From Methanobrevibacter sp. (GTDB lineage: Archaea; Methanobacteriota; Methanobacteria; Methanobacteriales; Methanobacteriaceae), in the NCBI RefSeq assembly GCF_017468685.1, contig NZ_JAFUHT010000012.1, forward strand, positions 1 through 35,433: a DNA stretch of 35,433 nucleotides. The letters run 5' to 3'. The notes beneath the pieces are model-generated. The model worked only from the letters and a program-made list of their open reading frames with translations. It made no database searches and was not told where the DNA came from. Within the stretch, counting starts at the first letter, position 1. Every line of letters begins with the position of its first letter. Made by a program: the position numbers and the translations under genes. This document shows, in pieces, positions 7,419 to 17,218 of the stretch.

Positions 7419-9584
7419 ATGGTTGAAATTAAATATGTTCCAACAATCTGTCCATACTGTGGTACTGGTTGTGGACTCAACTTCGTTGTAAAAGACGAAA
7501 AAATTGTTGGTGTAGAACCTTTAAAAAGACACCCTGTAAACGAGGGTAAAGTATGTCCAAAAGGAAACTTTGGATACCAATTTATTAATAGGGAAGACAG
7601 ATTAACTACTCCTTTAATAAAAGAAAACGGTGAATTCAGAGAAGCTTCTTGGGATGAAGCATTAGACTTAGTTGCTAACAAACTCAAAGAAGTATCTGAC
7701 GAAGATCCAAACAAAGTTGGATTCTACGCATGTGCTCGTTCACCTAACGAAAACATTTACATTACTCAAAAATTAGCAAGAGTAGCTTGTGGTACTCAAA
7801 ACGTAGACCACTGTGCACGTATTTGTCACGGTCCTACTGTAGCAGGTTTAGCTACCACTTTCGGTTCCGGTGCTATGACCAACGGATTCGACAGTATTAA
7901 AGAAGCAGACTACATTTTCTGTATTGGATCAAACAACATGGAAGCACACCCATTATTTGGACGTAAAATGATCCAAGCTAAACAAAACGGTGCTAAATTA
8001 GTTGTATTAGACCCAAGATTCACTCCTACTGCTAAAATCGCAGACGAATATGTTCAATTTGAAACCGGTACTGACGTAGCTTTAATGAACGCTATGATTA
8101 AAGTCATCATCGACAAAGACTTGCAAGATGATGAGTTTATTGCAAACAGAACCAAAGGTTTCGAAGAAATGAAAGAAACCGTTCAAAAATACACTTTAGA
8201 AATGGCTTCTGAAATTACCGGAATCAAACCTGAAGTAATTGAACACTTAGCTGTAGAATACGCATCTGCTGACAAAGCAGCTATCGTATACTCATTAGGT
8301 ATTACCGAACACTCTCACGGAGCAGACAACGTAATGTCCACTGCAAACCTTGCAATGTTAACTGGTAACATTGGTAGACAAGGTACTGGTGTAAACCCAT
8401 TAAGAGGACAAAACAACGTACAAGGTGCTTGTGATATGGGTGCATTACCTTCCGATTACGTAGGTTACAGAAAAGTTAAAGACCCAGAAACTACCGCATG
8501 GTTCAACGACTACTACAGTGGAGAAGGTTACGAAGTAAACTTACCAACCACTCCTGGTTTAACCTTAGTAGAAATGATGAACGCTGCTCACGCTGGTGAC
8601 TTAAAAGTATTATACATCCACGGGGAAGACCCAGTTCTCTCTGATGCAGACGTAGCTCACACCAAAGAAGCACTCGCTAACTTAGAAATGTTAGTTGTAC
8701 AAGAATGTTTCTTAACCGATACCGCACAATGTGCTGATGTTGTATTACCTGCTGCAGGTTGGGGTGAACAAGAAGGTACCTTCACCAGTGGTGAAAGAAG
8801 AGTACAATGCTTACACAAAGCACAAGAACCTCCTGAAGGCGCTTGGGTAGATTGGAAAATCATGGAAGAAATCGCTGTTAGAATGGGCGTTCCTAGAGAA
8901 TTATTCCACTACGAATCTGCTGAAGAAATCTTTGATGAAATCAGAGAATGTGCTCCTATCATGGCAGGTATGAACCGTGAAAGATTAGACACTCCTGAAG
9001 CACTTCACTGGCCTTGTCCTTCCGAAGACGACCCATGTCAACCATTAATGCACAAAGAAAAATTCGCACACCCTGATGGTTTAGGTGTCTTCCAAGCATT
9101 AGAACACAAAGGACCTGTTGAAACCGTAGATGAAGAATACCCATTATTATTAACAACTACAAGAGTATTGTTCCACTACCACGCAGCAATGACCAGAAGA
9201 TGTGAAACCTTATCCAATGAGGTAAAAACTGGATTCATCGAAATCAACACTAAAGATGCTGAAGCAAGAGGAATCTTAAACAACGAAGTAGTAAGAGCAT
9301 TCTCCAGAAGAGGAGAAATCGCTATCCCTGCACGTGTAACTGATGATATCAGAGAAGGTATCGTAAACATTCCTATGCACTTTGCAGAATGTGCTGCTAA
9401 CGTATTAACCAATTCCGATTCTTTCGATCCTAAATCCAAAATGGTTGAATTAAAAGCTTGTGCTATCCAAGTTGAAAAATTCGATGAAAAAGTCGAAATC
9501 AAAAACGAGCTTTACAAAGACGGTACTGACACCGAAGTAAAAGCTGAAGATATGTCAACTACCACTGTACAAGTAGGTAAATAA
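7419..9584 (+). CDS. fdhA: Formate dehydrogenase alpha subunit FdhA
   Basis: FdhA is the catalytic Mo/W-bis-pterin subunit that oxidises formate to CO2 and passes electrons through a [4Fe-4S] cluster to FdhB. The cluster is bound by CPYCGTGC and CPKG (first 55 residues). The active-site motif is [10 protein letters not shown] with Cys136, the position of selenocysteine in E. coli FdhF and in some methanococci. Molybdopterin-oxidoreductase signatures follow ([42 protein letters not shown]) and the C-terminal dinucleotide-binding domain (residues about 580-690). The last 35 residues form a charged tail beyond the usual family end. GGAG lies eight bases before ATG 7419. FdhD, MoaA and MobB supply and activate its cofactor. 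Confidence 0.97.
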   Translation: MVEIKYVPTICPYCGTGCGLNFVVKDEKIVGVEPLKRHPVNEGKVCPKGNFGYQFINREDRLTTPLIKENGEFREASWDEALDLVANKLKEVSDEDPNKVGFYACARSPNENIYITQKLARVACGTQNVDHCARICHGPTVAGLATTFGSGAMTNGFDSIKEADYIFCIGSNNMEAHPLFGRKMIQAKQNGAKLVVLDPRFTPTAKIADEYVQFETGTDVALMNAMIKVIIDKDLQDDEFIANRTKGFEEMKETVQKYTLEMASEITGIKPEVIEHLAVEYASADKAAIVYSLGITEHSHGADNVMSTANLAMLTGNIGRQGTGVNPLRGQNNVQGACDMGALPSDYVGYRKVKDPETTAWFNDYYSGEGYEVNLPTTPGLTLVEMMNAAHAGDLKVLYIHGEDPVLSDADVAHTKEALANLEMLVVQECFLTDTAQCADVVLPAAGWGEQEGTFTSGERRVQCLHKAQEPPEGAWVDWKIMEEIAVRMGVPRELFHYESAEEIFDEIRECAPIMAGMNRERLDTPEALHWPCPSEDDPCQPLMHKEKFAHPDGLGVFQALEHKGPVETVDEEYPLLLTTTRVLFHYHAAMTRRCETLSNEVKTGFIEINTKDAEARGILNNEVVRAFSRRGEIAIPARVTDDIREGIVNIPMHFAECAANVLTNSDSFDPKSKMVELKACAIQVEKFDEKVEIKNELYKDGTDTEVKAEDMSTTTVQVGK

Positions 9585-9600
9585 ATGGGAGTAGATTTAA

Positions 9601-10806
9601 ATGAGCGCAAAAATTAATGATATGTACTACGCATACTCTGCTATCGAAGATATCAAAGAAAAAGGAGAGTACGGTGGAGTAGTAACCACAATCATGAAAT
9701 ACTTATTAGAAGAAGGTATTGTTGACGGTGTAGTTGCTGTAACCGAAGGTCACGATCTTTACGACGGTGTACCAACTCTCGTAACTGACCCTGCTGACGT
9801 TATTAAAACCGCAGGTTCCATTCACTGTGGTACTTTAAACATTGCTAAATTCGTATCCAAATACTTAGATGGTGCAAGAGACATGAAACTCGCAGTTGCA
9901 TGTAAACCTTGTGACGCAATGACCATCCGTGAATTAATGAAAAAAGGTAAAATCATCGAAGATAACGTAATTATGATTGGTGTAAACTGTGGAGGAACTA
10001 TGTCACCTGTTCCTACCATGAACATGATTAGAGATGTATACGAACTCGATCCTAAAGATGTTATCAAAGAAGAAATTTCCAAAGGTAAACTCATTATGGA
10101 AACTGCTGATGGTGAAAAAGGTATTGCTATCGGTGACTTAGAAGAACAAGGTATGGGTAGAAGAGAAAACTGTCAAAGATGTAATCTCAAAATCCCTTCC
10201 AACGCTGACTTAGCTTTAGGTAACTGGGGAGTTATCGGTCCTTTAGCTGGAAAAGCTACTTTCGTAGAAGTATTTTCCGACAAAGGTGCAGATGTATTAG
10301 GTAAAGTTATTGATGCTGGTTTAATTGCTACCGAAGAACCTATCGAAAAAGGTATCAAAATCAGAGAAAACATCAACAACTTCATGCTTAAAGAATCTCA
10401 AGAGAAAAAAGAAGTTGATTACGCAGGTACTACCGGAGATATTATTGATGTATTCTATCAATACGAAGATGAATTCTCCAAATGTATGAAATGTTACGGT
10501 TGTCGTGAAGCATGTCCATTATGTTTCTGTGAAGACTGCTGTTTAGAAGCTGAAGGTCCTGAATGGGTACCTGGTGGATACACTCCTGCTGCTCCATTCT
10601 TCCACTTAACACGTTTAGTACACATGGTTGACGCATGTACCAACTGTGGTCAATGTTCCGAAGTATGTCCATGTGAAATCCCTGTTGCTAAAGTATGGAG
10701 TACTGTAAACAACAAAGTTAGAGAAATCTACGGATACATCCCTGGTATGGGTAGTGACGAACCACTTCCATTCACCGACCACGTATCCAAAGCTAAATGG
10801 TTATAA
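9601..10806 (+). CDS. fdhB: Formate dehydrogenase beta subunit FdhB (F420-reducing)
   Basis: FdhB transfers electrons from FdhA to coenzyme F420 and, through heterodisulfide reductase complexes, toward electron bifurcation. The 401 residues follow the FrhB/FdhB/FpoF family: a flavin/F420-binding N-terminal region with [19 protein letters not shown] and VNCGGTMSP, then [26 protein letters not shown]. Two ferredoxin-type clusters are bound by C295-x2-C298-x2-C301-x3-C305 and C346-x2-C349-x2-C352-x3-C356. In place of a simple linker there is a run of extra cysteines (LCFCEDCC) after the first motif. The gene starts 16 bases after fdhA with GGGAG upstream, and ends the operon at a hairpin-T-run terminator. 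Confidence 0.96.
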   Translation: MSAKINDMYYAYSAIEDIKEKGEYGGVVTTIMKYLLEEGIVDGVVAVTEGHDLYDGVPTLVTDPADVIKTAGSIHCGTLNIAKFVSKYLDGARDMKLAVACKPCDAMTIRELMKKGKIIEDNVIMIGVNCGGTMSPVPTMNMIRDVYELDPKDVIKEEISKGKLIMETADGEKGIAIGDLEEQGMGRRENCQRCNLKIPSNADLALGNWGVIGPLAGKATFVEVFSDKGADVLGKVIDAGLIATEEPIEKGIKIRENINNFMLKESQEKKEVDYAGTTGDIIDVFYQYEDEFSKCMKCYGCREACPLCFCEDCCLEAEGPEWVPGGYTPAAPFFHLTRLVHMVDACTNCGQCSEVCPCEIPVAKVWSTVNNKVREIYGYIPGMGSDEPLPFTDHVSKAKWL

Positions 10807-10851
10807 GGTTTTTACCTTATTTCCTATTTTTTCTTTTTTTTTATCAACTTT
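10803..10851 (+). terminator. fdhCAB terminator
   Basis: ATAAGGT (10803-10809) and ACCTTAT (10814-10820) form a perfect stem around TTTT, followed by two long T-runs to about 10851. The fdhB stop codon is inside the stem. The complementary A-rich strand does not offer an equal T-run for moaA. Confidence 0.65.
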
Positions 10852-10893
10852 TTAATAACAATGTTATTTTTTTCAATAAAAAAATATAGGAAA

Positions 10894-11823
10894 TTACTGG
10901 TTGAAAGGTTCCCTTTTATTGATTCCGTTTATGAAAATTTCTTCAAGCTTTTCTTCACTTTCACCATTTCTGACATGTGAAATCAGCTCGACAAGATTAT
11001 CATTTCTCAAAAGACATGGCTTGATTTTACCGTCTGGTGTTATCCTTAATCTGGAGCATTTTGCGCAAAATTTAGCATTATCAACAGGCTTGACTACCTC
11101 GATTTCTCCACCGTCTATGTAATATTTTTTACGACCCTGCATAAATTCACGTTCACGCACATCATCAGCTATATCAGCCAACTCTTTTTCAATGTCATCC
11201 AACTTGTAATGGTAATCTTCACTGAATTTGTCGTCATCACAGTTTTCACTTTCAATCAGCTCAATCAGCTGAAGAACAATATCATTATCCTTGCAGAACT
11301 TGAACATGTCATCGATTTCATTCTGGTTAATGTCCTTCATAATTACCATATTGATCTTGACAGGATACAGACCAACTTCAACAGCCTTTAAAATTCCGGC
11401 TTTTGCATCCTCAAGGTAATCTTTTTTGGTGATGAACTCAAAGGTTTCACGATTAAGTGTATCCAAGCTAACATTAACTCTGTTAAGGCCGGCATCCTTT
11501 AGGTCCTGCGCATATTTTTCCAAAAGAATTCCGTTGGTTGTCATTGAAATGTCCTTGAATCCTAAACTGGCTATCTTTTCAACAATCTCAACAATATCCT
11601 TTTTAAGCAGAGGTTCACCACCTGACAGACGGATTTTACGAACTCCTATCTTTTTAGCTATTTTACAGATTGTATATAGTTCGTCGGCGGTCATTTCATC
11701 TTTTGATCTAACCATTCCGTCGTGATGGCAGTAAAGGCAGTTAACATTGCATCTGTTTGTAAGGGTAATTCTTAGTGAAAGAATAGGTCTTTCATACTTA
11801 TCTTTAACAACATTTTCTAGCAT
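10894..11823 (-). CDS. moaA: GTP 3',8-cyclase MoaA
   Basis: MoaA is the radical-SAM enzyme that starts molybdopterin synthesis by cyclising GTP. From ATG 11821-11823 it has 309 residues. The SAM cluster motif is C25-N-V-N-C29-L-Y-C32, followed by RLSGGEPLL and TTNGILL. The C-terminal cluster is bound within [21 protein letters not shown]. It ends KREPFNQ and lacks the C-terminal Gly-Gly of bacterial MoaA, where that tail aids catalysis. An in-frame ATG at 11844 would overlap mobB; the later start was chosen because it lies four bases after the mobB stop and fits family N-termini. Operon with mobB; the product serves FdhA and FwdB. Confidence 0.94.
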   Translation of the reverse strand: MLENVVKDKYERPILSLRITLTNRCNVNCLYCHHDGMVRSKDEMTADELYTICKIAKKIGVRKIRLSGGEPLLKKDIVEIVEKIASLGFKDISMTTNGILLEKYAQDLKDAGLNRVNVSLDTLNRETFEFITKKDYLEDAKAGILKAVEVGLYPVKINMVIMKDINQNEIDDMFKFCKDNDIVLQLIELIESENCDDDKFSEDYHYKLDDIEKELADIADDVREREFMQGRKKYYIDGGEIEVVKPVDNAKFCAKCSRLRITPDGKIKPCLLRNDNLVELISHVRNGESEEKLEEIFINGINKREPFNQ

Positions 11824-11827
11824 AGTA

Positions 11828-12862
11828 TCATTCTTCCACTTCAATTTCTATTTTATTGATTTCATCGTCAATCTTTAAGGTATTTACAATTGCATAAATT
11901 GTTTCCTTTAAAATGCCCTGAGTGAAATCATTAATCTCAACATTGTGTTCATTTGTTTTGACTGTGATGTTGGCATTAATCAGTTCATCTTCAATTTCTG
12001 ATATTTCAATATTGATTTTTCTGACATTGTCTTCGGTTTTAATAGATTTAATCATTCCTTTTATTGAATTTGCAATGATATTTTTGGTAAATCCATTTAT
12101 TTCAAGATTTTCACCGTTGATTAAGATTTTACATTCTGCTTTACCTGGGTTTTGACAGACATCTTCGTTTGGAATAACCAGTTCTATTTTTCCAATGTTT
12201 TCAACGCCAAAATCCTTAAGGTTTAATGTATTTATAATTCCAATCACGTTCTTTTTTAGATAGTCACTTACGAATCTGTTTAAGCCCACCACTTTTCCGT
12301 CAATTGACAGGTAGCTGTGTGTCTTATCCAATTCATCAACGCTTAGATTTCCTTGACGAATTTCTGAGGCTATTTTTTCACCGTCATTGTATCCGCAGTT
12401 GTTTGCAAATAATGTATCTACAATGTCATGGCCTCTTTTTTCTATTAAATCTGCCAGTTCGCTTATGCCTTCATCATCGATTGTAAATGAATTTACTTCT
12501 TTTATTGTGTATTCATCTCTTACATCTGGGGAGGTTATTATTTTTGGGTAGTTATAGCTTTTGTATCCTTCAATGATTACAAAGTCAAAATCATCAAAGT
12601 GTTTTAGCAGGTAAAGTATTCTGTTCAGGTCATGTTCTTTTCTTGCGTTAAAAAATGTTGTTGATCCAACACCAACCACCAGATTTGCTCCAGCTTGTTT
12701 ATGCTTCCAGGTGTCTGTATTTTCCTTATCCATTTCTATTGAATGGTGTGAGTGCTTAATGGAGGCAACATTGTATCCTCTTTTTGTCAACTCTTTTATG
12801 ACTTTCACGGTTAGTGAGGTTTTGCCTGTATTTTTTTTACCTACTATTGATATTATTCTCAT
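11828..12862 (-). CDS. mobB: MobB-like GTPase with three-repeat C-terminal extension
   Basis: Residues 1-160 are MobB, the GTP-binding adaptor for guanine-dinucleotide addition to molybdopterin. The P-loop is GKKNTGKTS at residues 8-16, followed by SIKHSHH and a [14 protein letters not shown] motif. MobB proteins are usually about 160-240 residues; this one has 344. The extension carries three imperfect repeats at residues about 183-230, 244-287 and 298-342. Each has a short strand pair, an N-x-F motif (LNRF, INGF, INDF), a helix with I-x-x-I-N/K-T/S, and a closing strand KI-x-I-x-I. Their role is unknown. ATG 12860-12862 follows GGGGAG. The gene is divergent from the fwd operon and upstream of moaA. 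Confidence 0.88.
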   Translation of the reverse strand: MRIISIVGKKNTGKTSLTVKVIKELTKRGYNVASIKHSHHSIEMDKENTDTWKHKQAGANLVVGVGSTTFFNARKEHDLNRILYLLKHFDDFDFVIIEGYKSYNYPKIITSPDVRDEYTIKEVNSFTIDDEGISELADLIEKRGHDIVDTLFANNCGYNDGEKIASEIRQGNLSVDELDKTHSYLSIDGKVVGLNRFVSDYLKKNVIGIINTLNLKDFGVENIGKIELVIPNEDVCQNPGKAECKILINGENLEINGFTKNIIANSIKGMIKSIKTEDNVRKINIEISEIEDELINANITVKTNEHNVEINDFTQGILKETIYAIVNTLKIDDEINKIEIEVEE

Positions 12863-12926
12863 ACATCAACTCCCCTTATATTATTATATTATTGTTTGTA
12901 TTAATTAAAAATTTCTAATGAAAAAT

Positions 12927-12945
12927 ATGTGTAGTTACTACACAT
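12927..12945. promoter_or_regulatory. Palindromic operator candidate, copy 1
   Basis: ATGTGTAGTTACTACACAT: nine-base perfect arms around one T. It is embedded in a 23-base segment identical to that around copy 2. It lies about 65 bases upstream of mobB. The symmetry is typical of a dimeric transcription factor site. Confidence 0.65.
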
Positions 12946-12983
12946 TTTCCTGAAAAGTCATATTTTTTTCACATAATTGTCCA

Positions 12984-13018
12984 TCATGAAAAAATGAAAA
13001 TCAATTGATTTTTCATGA
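12984..13018. repeat. Nested palindromes
   Basis: AAAATCAATTGATTTT (12997-13012) is a perfect 16-base palindrome. It is enclosed by TCATGAAAAA (12984-12993) and TTTTTCATGA (13009-13018), a 10-base inverted repeat whose right arm overlaps the palindrome. The two pairings are alternatives. It could be a second regulator site or an RNA structure in the mobB leader. Confidence 0.45.
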
Positions 13019-13116
13019 ATTTCTGTGAATTTCAACAATCTCGAGAATTGATGAAATATTGGAAATTATTCTGTTTTTCAGTATTTTATCAGTTTTTATG
13101 AGTTTTTCAAATTTTT

Positions 13117-13135
13117 ATGTGTAGTTACTACACAT
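13117..13135. promoter_or_regulatory. Palindromic operator candidate, copy 2
   Basis: Identical to the 19-base palindrome at 12927, exactly 190 bases away. The identical block extends over 13116-13138. This spacing would allow looping between sites. Confidence 0.65.
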
Positions 13136-13364
13136 TTTAGGTAAACCTAAAAATTTTTTATGATTTTTCATTATTTTGTAATACTTTTTTCATAAATTTG
13201 TATTACATTTGTCAATTTATTTTTCCAGTTATTTTATAAAATTTCGACTGTTATTATTTTATTAGTTATAAAATCTTTTATTATTCTTTATTTACTTATA
13301 TAAAATCTGTAATGTTTTTTATTATTAATTTAAGATTACCATAAGTAATATTTTTAAATCTGAT

Positions 13365-13381
13365 TGTGTAGTTTTCCCACA
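13365..13381. promoter_or_regulatory. Degenerate third operator copy
   Basis: TGTGTAGTTTTCCCACA keeps the left arm and the outer right arm of the palindrome, with four changes in the inner right arm. It lies about 45 bases upstream of the fwd TATA box. It may be a weaker site for the same protein, or chance similarity. Confidence 0.4.
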
Positions 13382-13424
13382 GTAATATATAAAGATTGTG
13401 ATTTAATTCTAGTAGGCAACTATA

Positions 13425-13433
13425 TTTATATAA
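13425..13433 (+). promoter_or_regulatory. Probable fwd operon TATA box
   Basis: TTTATATAA is 41 bases before the first fwd ATG. Initiation would fall near 13455, leaving a leader of about 20 bases that includes the GGTGGT ribosome binding site. Confidence 0.55.
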
Positions 13434-13473
13434 GTAAATATATTTTATATCATTACACATTGGTGGTTTTCAA

Positions 13474-13932
13474 ATGCCGAAACATATTGCGTCTGGTCTA
13501 AAATATTTGGCTGCGGTCAAGTTGAAAGATGCAGGGGAAAGTCATCAAGCAATTGCTGACGAGTTAGGTGTTGACAGATCTACCATTTCACACTATTTGA
13601 ATGGCAGAAACTTATCTTGGAACTCAATCGACGTTGCAAGAACAATCATCGAACTATGTCCCAAGGATTTCTTGAAAATGACCGAGGCAATATTTGACGA
13701 GCCAGAACAGAGTCGAAAAATTGTGAATATTTGCAGAGAAAGAGATTTCGAAGTAATTATAGAAGATTCTTGTATTGGTTGCGGCTTATGTGTAAATGCA
13801 TGTACAATGAGAGCTATTAAATTAGAATCATTGAAAGCCCATGCAGACTCCATACAATGTTGCGGCTGTCAGCTGTGTAGCGAAGATTGCCCAACTAATT
13901 CTATAAAAATTTTGGAGATTGAGTATGATTAG
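13474..13932 (+). CDS. fwdH: HTH-ferredoxin fusion, FwdH-like
   Basis: This 152-residue protein opens the fwd operon. Residues about 14-47 form a helix-turn-helix (AGESHQAIADELGVDRSTISHYL). Residues about 92-148 are a two-cluster ferredoxin with CIGCGLCVNACT and CCGCQLCSEDCPTN; the first motif lacks the usual final Pro. A DNA-binding domain joined to Fe-S clusters suggests a redox- or iron-responsive regulator, possibly of this operon. In M. marburgensis the tungsten operon starts with fwdH, a small protein of unclear function; equating the two is my inference from position. The ATG follows GGTGGT by six bases, and the end overlaps fwdF by eight. It could instead be an electron carrier that kept an unused HTH. 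Confidence 0.75.
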   Translation: MPKHIASGLKYLAAVKLKDAGESHQAIADELGVDRSTISHYLNGRNLSWNSIDVARTIIELCPKDFLKMTEAIFDEPEQSRKIVNICRERDFEVIIEDSCIGCGLCVNACTMRAIKLESLKAHADSIQCCGCQLCSEDCPTNSIKILEIEYD

Positions 13933-15022
13933 AAATTTAAAAGAGGTTAAAGACAACAACTTTGACATCACAAGATCTGCTGAAGAAGTTAGAAACTTGT
14001 CTTTCAATGACCACGTATGTTTAGGATGTGGAATTTGTGAATCTACTTGTCCTGTTGAAGCGATTACTTTAAACGCAATTGCTGTAGATGCACGTCACAG
14101 ATTATCCAATGACATCTACTTCAGTGGTCACGAAAAAATCGCTCAAAACTTTAAAGATGATTTTGATGTTCAAAGAATAAGCATTGACGAAAGTAAATGT
14201 GTATTATGTGGTATGTGCAGCGGATTATGTCCTGTTGATGCATTAGTATTAACTATTGACGGCACTCCAATCAAAGAAATTGATGCATATCCTCATTACA
14301 ACGCTTTCTCAGAAATCGATGATGATGAATGTATTTACTGTAAAAGATGTGAAATCGCATGTCCTCGTGATGCAATTGTCATTGAAAGAGTATTACCGGA
14401 CCGTGCAAATTTAGTAACTGGTGAAATCAGTGTCGATGACAGCGAATGTATTTACTGTGGAGTATGTGAAGAATTATGTCCTGCAGAAGCTATTGTCGTA
14501 GATAAAGAAACTGGTAAAGAATCTATTGTTATTAATAAAGATGCTTGTGTATACTGTTTAGTATGTAAAAAAGCTTGTCCTACCAACGCAATTAAAGCAG
14601 TATGTAGATCATGTAGTTACGGAGAGTATGATTTAGACCCTGCTAAAGCTGTTGTTAAAGGAAACTCTATTATTGATTCTGAACTTTGTGTATTCTGTGG
14701 CTGGTGTGAAGGAGTATGTCCTACTGACGCAGCAAAACACAAAAAACCGTTTGAAGGTTCAATTGAAGTTGACGATGATAAATGTCAAGCTTGTGGAGCT
14801 TGTGTTGATATTTGTGGTTGTAATGCTTTAGCATTCCCAGTATCTTCTGGTCCAGGTTCTAGAATGGAACATGTTATTGCTAATAATGATTACTGTGTAA
14901 AATGTAAAGCATGTGCAAAAGCATGTCCTAACGGTGCAATTACTGTAAAAAGAACTGAAATCGATCACACACCTATTAACTCAACTACATGGAAAGAAGC
15001 TTTAGATGCTATTAAAGATTAG
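13925..15022 (+). CDS. fwdF: Polyferredoxin FwdF
   Basis: FwdF is the electron-wiring subunit of tungsten formylmethanofuran dehydrogenase. In the M. wolfeii complex it links the catalytic cores through a chain of clusters. Eight CxxCxxCxxxC motifs can be counted here, for example CLGCGICESTCP, CVLCGMCSGLCP, CIYCKRCEIACP and CVKCKACAKACP, matching the known eight-cluster content. The seventh, CQACGACVDICG, has Gly in place of Pro. The ATG at 13925 (365 residues) has GGAG seven bases upstream; an in-frame TTG at 13919 is less likely. The gene overlaps the previous one by eight bases, consistent with coupled translation, and is followed eight bases later by fwdG. Confidence 0.93.
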   Translation: MIRNLKEVKDNNFDITRSAEEVRNLSFNDHVCLGCGICESTCPVEAITLNAIAVDARHRLSNDIYFSGHEKIAQNFKDDFDVQRISIDESKCVLCGMCSGLCPVDALVLTIDGTPIKEIDAYPHYNAFSEIDDDECIYCKRCEIACPRDAIVIERVLPDRANLVTGEISVDDSECIYCGVCEELCPAEAIVVDKETGKESIVINKDACVYCLVCKKACPTNAIKAVCRSCSYGEYDLDPAKAVVKGNSIIDSELCVFCGWCEGVCPTDAAKHKKPFEGSIEVDDDKCQACGACVDICGCNALAFPVSSGPGSRMEHVIANNDYCVKCKACAKACPNGAITVKRTEIDHTPINSTTWKEALDAIKD

Positions 15023-15030
15023 GTGATTCG

Positions 15031-15261
15031 ATGGAACTTAAAGTAAATCAAGATAATTGTTTAGGATGCGGGATTTGTGTAATTGCATGTCCTGTTAACG
15101 CTGCTATCAGTCCAGAAAACGCTGGTGGTAATGGTGCTAAGACTGAAGAAGTTATTATGATGGTAGAAAACGGATTTATTAAACTTTTCAGTCCAGAAAA
15201 ATGTGAAGAATGTGGAACATGTCAAATGTTTTGCCCAGTAAATGCTATATGGTTAGAATAG
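15031..15261 (+). CDS. fwdG: Ferredoxin subunit FwdG
   Basis: This 76-residue two-cluster ferredoxin is a subunit of formylmethanofuran dehydrogenase. It carries electrons between FwdF and the FwdB active site. Both motifs are complete: [14 protein letters not shown] at the N-terminus and [14 protein letters not shown] at the C-terminus. The insert between them ([17 protein letters not shown]) is longer than in free ferredoxins. The ATG follows AGGTGATTCG. It lies eight bases after fwdF and eleven before fwdD. Confidence 0.92.
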   Translation: MELKVNQDNCLGCGICVIACPVNAAISPENAGGNGAKTEEVIMMVENGFIKLFSPEKCEECGTCQMFCPVNAIWLE

Positions 15262-15272
15262 GGGGAAAAAAT

Positions 15273-15842
15273 ATGCATTACGCTAACACTTACTTAGAAA
15301 AACCTGTAGTACCTGATGTAAAAATCACTGGTGAAGGAACAACCGATGTTTTAAAATGTATGTTAAACACTGGTTCAGACATCTACCAAGGTGCTTGTAA
15401 AAAAAGAGGATCCACCTTAAAAGAAGAATACAAAAACGCTTCCGGTACTTGTTACATGGATCCTAGAGATATGGCAAAATTAGGTGTAAACAACTGGGAT
15501 ACTGTACTTGTAAAAACTGATTTTGGTGAAGTAGTAGTAAACTGCGCAGTATCAAGAGATGCACCTCACGAAGGAACTGTATTCATTTGTAAAGGACCAT
15601 GGGCTAACACTATTGTAAGTCACGACACTTACTGCTGTTCTGACCCTACCTACAAAGGAATCAAATGTACTGTCGAAAAAACCGACAGAAAAGTATTACT
15701 CATGGCAGACTTAATGAGATGGGTATACAAAAAATACGTTGATGAAGAAGATGACGATGTTGTAGAAAACATGGAATCTTTAGGTGAATTACCTGTTTAT
15801 CACGGACGTAAATGGGAGGAGTTGATTGACCATGACTTATGA
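15273..15842 (+). CDS. fwdD: Formylmethanofuran dehydrogenase subunit D
   Basis: FwdD is the molybdopterin-dinucleotide-binding subunit. It corresponds to the C-terminal domain of molybdopterin oxidoreductases such as FdhA and completes the FwdB cofactor pocket. The chosen ATG at 15273 (189 residues) has GGGGGA upstream; a longer in-frame reading from 15210 would overlap fwdG and is unlikely. Motifs are [13 protein letters not shown], the barrel segment [17 protein letters not shown], and [18 protein letters not shown]. FwdD is often about 130 residues; here roughly 60 more follow the conserved core, ending in an acidic tail ([15 protein letters not shown]). It overlaps fwdB by 11 bases. Confidence 0.93.
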   Translation: MHYANTYLEKPVVPDVKITGEGTTDVLKCMLNTGSDIYQGACKKRGSTLKEEYKNASGTCYMDPRDMAKLGVNNWDTVLVKTDFGEVVVNCAVSRDAPHEGTVFICKGPWANTIVSHDTYCCSDPTYKGIKCTVEKTDRKVLLMADLMRWVYKKYVDEEDDDVVENMESLGELPVYHGRKWEELIDHDL

Positions 15843-17208
15843 ACCACCTGTAACTGATTATGATTACATTGTTGAAAATTGTACCTGTGCATTCTGTGGT
15901 TGTAACTGTGACGATTTAGATTACTTAGTAAAAGATAATCACGTAGTAGCAGTTAGACACGCATGCAGATTAGGAGCAAGTAAAATTATGGAAGATATGG
16001 ATCAAAGATTACTTGTTCCAATGGTTAGGGATGAAAACGGAGAACTCAAAGAAGTAGATTGGGACACCGCTTTAGATACAGCTGCTGAATATATTGCAAA
16101 TTCCATCAGACCTGTATTCTACGGTTGGTCTGAAACCTCTACTGAATGTATGAAAGAAGGAGTAGCATTAGGTGAATACATCGGTGCAGTATTAGATAAC
16201 CAAGCTACTATCTGTCACGGTCCTTCTCTCCAAGCTGTGCAAAACGCAGGTTACCCTATTCAAACCTTAGGGGAAGTTCAAAACAGAGCAGACGTTATTG
16301 CTTACTCTGGAAGTAACGCTATGAACTCTCACCCAAGACACATGGCAAGATACGCTGTATTCTGCCGTGGATACTTCAGACAAAGAGGAAGATTCGACAG
16401 AACTGTTATTACAATGGATCCAAAATTCTCCGATACAGCAAAATGTTCAGACAAATGGATTGGATTTGAACAAAACGGAGACTACGGTTTCTACAATGCT
16501 ATTAGAGCAGTTCTCAGAGGAAAAGAATTATACCAAGACGTAATTTCCGGTATTCCTAAAGAAGACATTTACGAATTAGCAGAAGAAATGAAAAACGCTG
16601 AATTTGGTGTTCTCTTCTTCGGTTTAGGTTTAACCCACACTTTATCAAAACAAAGAAACATTGATATTGCTATTAAAATGGTACAAGACTTAAACAAATA
16701 CAGTAAATGGGGTCTTACTCCAATGAGAGGTCACTTTAACGTAAACGGATTCAACATTTTCATGGCATTCGAATGTGGATTTGCTTTCGGTGTTGACTAC
16801 TGTAGAGGTTACCCAAGATATATGTTAGGTGAAACCAACACAATCGACTTACTCGTAAGAAAAGAACCAGATTGTTTCATGGTTATTGCAGCTGACCCAG
16901 GTGCTCACTTCCCTAACGGAGCTAACCAACACTTGGCTGATATTCCTGTTATTCAAATCGATATCCACTGGGGTCCATCAACTGAACTCGCTGATGTAGT
17001 ATTACCAGGTTCATTCATCGCTGTAGAATGTGCTGGTACCAGTTATCGTATGGATGGAGTTCCTATCTACATGAAAAAAGCTATCGACAAACCAGAAACC
17101 TGTCGTGACGACGAATGGATTGTCCGTGAATTGAAAGAAAGAGTAATGAAACTCAGAGAAGAGCCAAACGTAGCTCCAAAATATGTGCCAAATCCAAACG
17201 CACTATAA
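15832..17208 (+). CDS. fwdB: Formylmethanofuran dehydrogenase subunit B
   Basis: FwdB is the catalytic tungsten (or molybdenum) bis-pterin subunit that reduces CO2 to formate, which then moves through a tunnel to FwdA. An N-terminal cluster is bound by [13 protein letters not shown] with a later Cys in RHACRLG. The metal-ligand motif is [10 protein letters not shown] with Cys128; some methanogens have selenocysteine at this position. The family pattern continues with [17 protein letters not shown] and [14 protein letters not shown] 15832 (458 residues) is preferred over TTG 15826, with GGGAGGAG upstream. In M. marburgensis I recall the order D-A-C-B; here B follows D directly. Fwd (W) rather than Fmd (Mo) is inferred from the operon, not from sequence. 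Confidence 0.94.
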   Translation: MTYEPPVTDYDYIVENCTCAFCGCNCDDLDYLVKDNHVVAVRHACRLGASKIMEDMDQRLLVPMVRDENGELKEVDWDTALDTAAEYIANSIRPVFYGWSETSTECMKEGVALGEYIGAVLDNQATICHGPSLQAVQNAGYPIQTLGEVQNRADVIAYSGSNAMNSHPRHMARYAVFCRGYFRQRGRFDRTVITMDPKFSDTAKCSDKWIGFEQNGDYGFYNAIRAVLRGKELYQDVISGIPKEDIYELAEEMKNAEFGVLFFGLGLTHTLSKQRNIDIAIKMVQDLNKYSKWGLTPMRGHFNVNGFNIFMAFECGFAFGVDYCRGYPRYMLGETNTIDLLVRKEPDCFMVIAADPGAHFPNGANQHLADIPVIQIDIHWGPSTELADVVLPGSFIAVECAGTSYRMDGVPIYMKKAIDKPETCRDDEWIVRELKERVMKLREEPNVAPKYVPNPNAL

Positions 17209-17218
17209 AGGTGATATA

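Larger units (their letters stand above)
12863..13473. other. 611-base divergent mobB/fwd control region
   Basis: No gene is credible in this A+T-rich stretch. It contains two identical 19-base palindromes and a degenerate third copy (listed separately), a nested palindrome cluster at 12984-13018, and the fwd promoter at 13425. Its length and symmetry suggest regulation of both the cofactor genes and the fwd operon from one region. Confidence 0.7.

Noticed and set aside
7800-7830. Selenocysteine in FdhA or FwdB
   Set aside because: Both active-site positions are TGT Cys codons (FdhA Cys136, FwdB Cys128), with no in-frame TGA.
12927-13138. CRISPR array or IS terminal repeats
   Set aside because: Only two full copies 190 bases apart, each itself palindromic, with no spacer periodicity, cas gene or transposase.
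13365-13381. Counting the third palindrome as a full operator copy
   Set aside because: Four of the inner right-arm bases differ, so it is reported only as a degenerate copy.
15210-15272. Longer FwdD start overlapping fwdG
   Set aside because: The extra residues are an out-of-frame reading of the fwdG cluster motif; ATG 15273 has GGGGGA upstream.
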